A DNA stretch of 64,000 nucleotides. It comes from Callipepla californica brunnescens (lineage: Eukaryota; Chordata; Aves; Galliformes; Odontophoridae). The stretch is from positions 2,037,501 through 2,101,500 of the forward strand of contig JALIRH010000003.1 in NCBI GenBank assembly GCA_023055505.1. Direction: 5' to 3'. Positions 62,311-64,000 of the stretch are shown piece by piece (position 1 is the first letter of the stretch; every line of letters begins with the position of its first letter). Below the pieces are notes generated by a model, which had not been told where the DNA came from, did no database searches, and saw nothing but the letters and a program-made list of their open reading frames with translations. Made by a program: the position numbers and the translations under genes.

Positions 62311-62906
62311 TATAGATTCATAGATTCATAGATTGATTAGGTTGGAAAGGACCTATAAGATCATCTAGTCCAACCATCCTCACACCACCATCCCTACCCA
62401 CCAAGCTACTAAATCAAATCCCTTAGCACCTCATCTAAATGCTTCTTGAACAGTGCTAGGGACGGTGCCTCAACCACCTCCCTAGGCAGGCCATTCCAGT
62501 GCCTGACCACTCTCTCAGAGAAAAATTTTTTCCTCAAATCTAATCTAAATCTTCCCCGGCACAATTGTGGCCATTCCCTCTTGTCCTGTCGTTAGTTACC
62601 TGGGAGAAGAGGCTGACCCCCTCCTTACCACAGCCTCCCTTCAGGAAGTGGTAGAGTGCAATGAGGTCTCCTCTGAGCCTCCTTTTCTCCAGGCTAAACA
62701 ATCCCAGCTCCCTCAGCCGCTCCTCGTAAGACTTGTGCTCCAGACCCCTCACCAGTTTTGTTGCCCTTCTCTGAACACGCTCCAGTGCCTCGATGTCTTT
62801 CCTATAGTGAGGGGCCCAAAACTGTACACAGTACTCAAGGTGCGGCCGCACCAGAGCTGAGTACAGGGGGATGATCACCTCCCTGCTCCTGCTGGCCACA
62901 CTATTT
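62311..62906 (-). mobile_element. CR1 LINE, well-preserved 5'-truncated copy
   Basis: The best CR1 copy in the window. On the minus strand it ends with about three octamer units (read as ATAGATTC on the plus strand, 62313-62334). The 3' UTR is 62311-62408, and the ORF2 C-terminus lies upstream. Homology stops at about 62906, within the GGCCACACTATTT segment, so it is truncated inside the reverse-transcriptase gene. Low divergence between the frame and the family pattern marks it as one of the younger insertions here. Confidence 0.97.
62409..62899 (-). pseudogene. CR1 ORF2 reverse transcriptase, C-terminal part
   Basis: ORF2 encodes the endonuclease and reverse transcriptase that copy CR1 RNA at a nicked target. 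Only the end of the protein is present. On the minus strand the frame shows [60 protein letters not shown] and a DRTRGNGH segment. There, at about 62555-62570, a single frameshift throws the frame out to an early stop. The second frame is then completely open: [31 protein letters not shown] and a final DEVLRDLI before the family's natural stop at 62409-62411. One frameshift in about 490 bases indicates modest age. It cannot act alone because the catalytic RT core and endonuclease are absent. Confidence 0.93.
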
Positions 62907-64000
62907 ACCTTCTAACCTTTTATCTCAGCTGAAGGGTATCTGGGAAAAGTTGTGAGTACTTTTAATCAAAGAACTGTGGTTGTTTTAATTCTCTTACAGA
63001 ATACTTTTTTTCGAACTAGGAAAAAAAAAATCATCTTGGAAATGAGAGCAAACCAGGAAACTTTTTATAAGTATAATAAATTCTTGCATACCTGAAAATA
63101 GGAATTATAGCAGAAACCATTATATATTCTAAGAACCAAGCAGTTCAGTGCTACAATATTCAACAGGCTTCTGCTCTTGCAACTTTTACTTGGTTATGCA
63201 TCAGCAATATAAGTCAGGCAGTGTCTGAGAAGTCATATAAATGCAAAGTTTCAAAACAATCATTTTGTTACTGCTAACACAGCAAAATATCAAATTGAAG
63301 ATTTGTTATAATTTTATCCAAGATTCTTTCCCTTAATACTTTTTTTGTGAAAAAAAAAAAAAAAAAGTTTATTTCAATATTGCTTCTTTAATTGTACGGA
63401 AATACATGCTATACAGAACAATGAAAACTTATCTAAAGGCAATCCATGACATGTTTTAAGGGCAAACAAAGGATATGTAGGCATGTATGCATGCACTTCT
63501 AATTTAGCATAAGATACTCAGAAGAAAATTTGCATATTTCAAAATCTGCAAGTTTTGGTCTATAATTCTGGGATTTTTTATTAGAGAAAGGTCTCAATTT
63601 TTGGCACAATCACAAGAACCTGTGATGTGAACCCCTGCAGATAGCAGCCACTCAGCAGCTTGGCAGGAGAAGGACACACGGGCTCATCCCCAGCAGCACT
63701 CAGCATCAGCTGCATTAACTTTCCATGGCACATACTGGACAAGTTTAATTAAGCTATCCCAAAGAGTAGCTTTTCAACTATTGTAATAGTCCAGCAGTGG
63801 AGAAGAGAGTGAAGTCTTAAAATTCAACCTGGCAGCAAACAATTGTACTCCTAGTGCATAAGAAAAAATTGGAAGCCAAAGTGACTCTGCATCTAGGTGA
63901 GGGAGGACAGTCAATGTAAATGTGAAGTCATACTCCTGACCAGCCTCTGGAATTAGAATGATTGCATTAGTCTCGTCTTGAAATTAATTGCTGAAAGGTA
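62907..64000. other. non-coding, nothing recognised
   Basis: Unique AT-rich sequence to the end of the window, with A runs at 63019-63029 and 63350-63366. No supported gene or repeat family. Confidence 0.5.

Noticed and set aside
62567..62860. 97-codon plus-strand open frame
   Set aside because: It is antisense to the CR1 ORF2 remnant, a shadow frame.
1..64000. CRISPR arrays, tRNA or rRNA genes, bacterial operons, phage or plasmid features
   Set aside because: No regularly spaced direct repeats, no cloverleaf-like A/B box sequence, no ribosomal sequence and no prokaryotic gene density were seen.

Overview
The window looks like bird nuclear DNA, most likely from a galliform (chicken-like) species. 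It is AT-rich and CpG-poor and contains many short, 5'-truncated CR1 LINE pieces ending in the ATTCTATG-type octamer tail. It also has one decayed mariner element of a type known from galliforms and one solo retroviral LTR beginning TGTCATGG. I see no bacterial, phage, plasmid or CRISPR features. No protein-coding gene can be supported. The window is best read as intergenic or deep-intronic sequence on a large chromosome. The longest open frames fall into three groups: transposon remnants, low-complexity sequence, or open stretches with no recognisable family.

Layout. 1-8 kb: AT-rich sequence with an unassigned minus-strand open frame near 1 kb, three degraded CR1 copies (3.7-4.3, 5.0-5.3 and 7.2-7.9 kb) and an intact solo LTR (6167-6741) with a perfect 5-bp target duplication. 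8-19 kb: mostly featureless, with simple repeats, two tiny plus-strand CR1 tails and a good minus-strand CR1 copy (17541-18000). 19-24 kb: a MIR-like SINE, a possible splice-flanked exon, and a purine-only tract with a GGGAA array. 24-34 kb: featureless sequence, a second weak MIR-like piece, the mariner remnant (32110-33005) and an ancient CR1/L3-type LINE tail. 34-53 kb: the most repeat-poor part, with complex-composition blocks resembling conserved non-coding elements, an RFX X-box-like palindrome (49475-49488) and a possible 51-nt exon (53009-53059). 53-64 kb: three minus-strand CR1 copies, the last (62311-62906) well preserved. The same part holds a 45-nt A run and a paired-hairpin motif near 61.35 kb.

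Functional reading. Nothing here forms an operon, pathway or novel system. The activity the sequence records is transposition: CR1 retrotransposition over a long period, one mariner insertion that has since decayed, and one LTR retrovirus insertion that recombined to a solo LTR. Any host function is most likely regulatory. That rests on composition and isolated motifs and would need cross-species alignment or RNA data.
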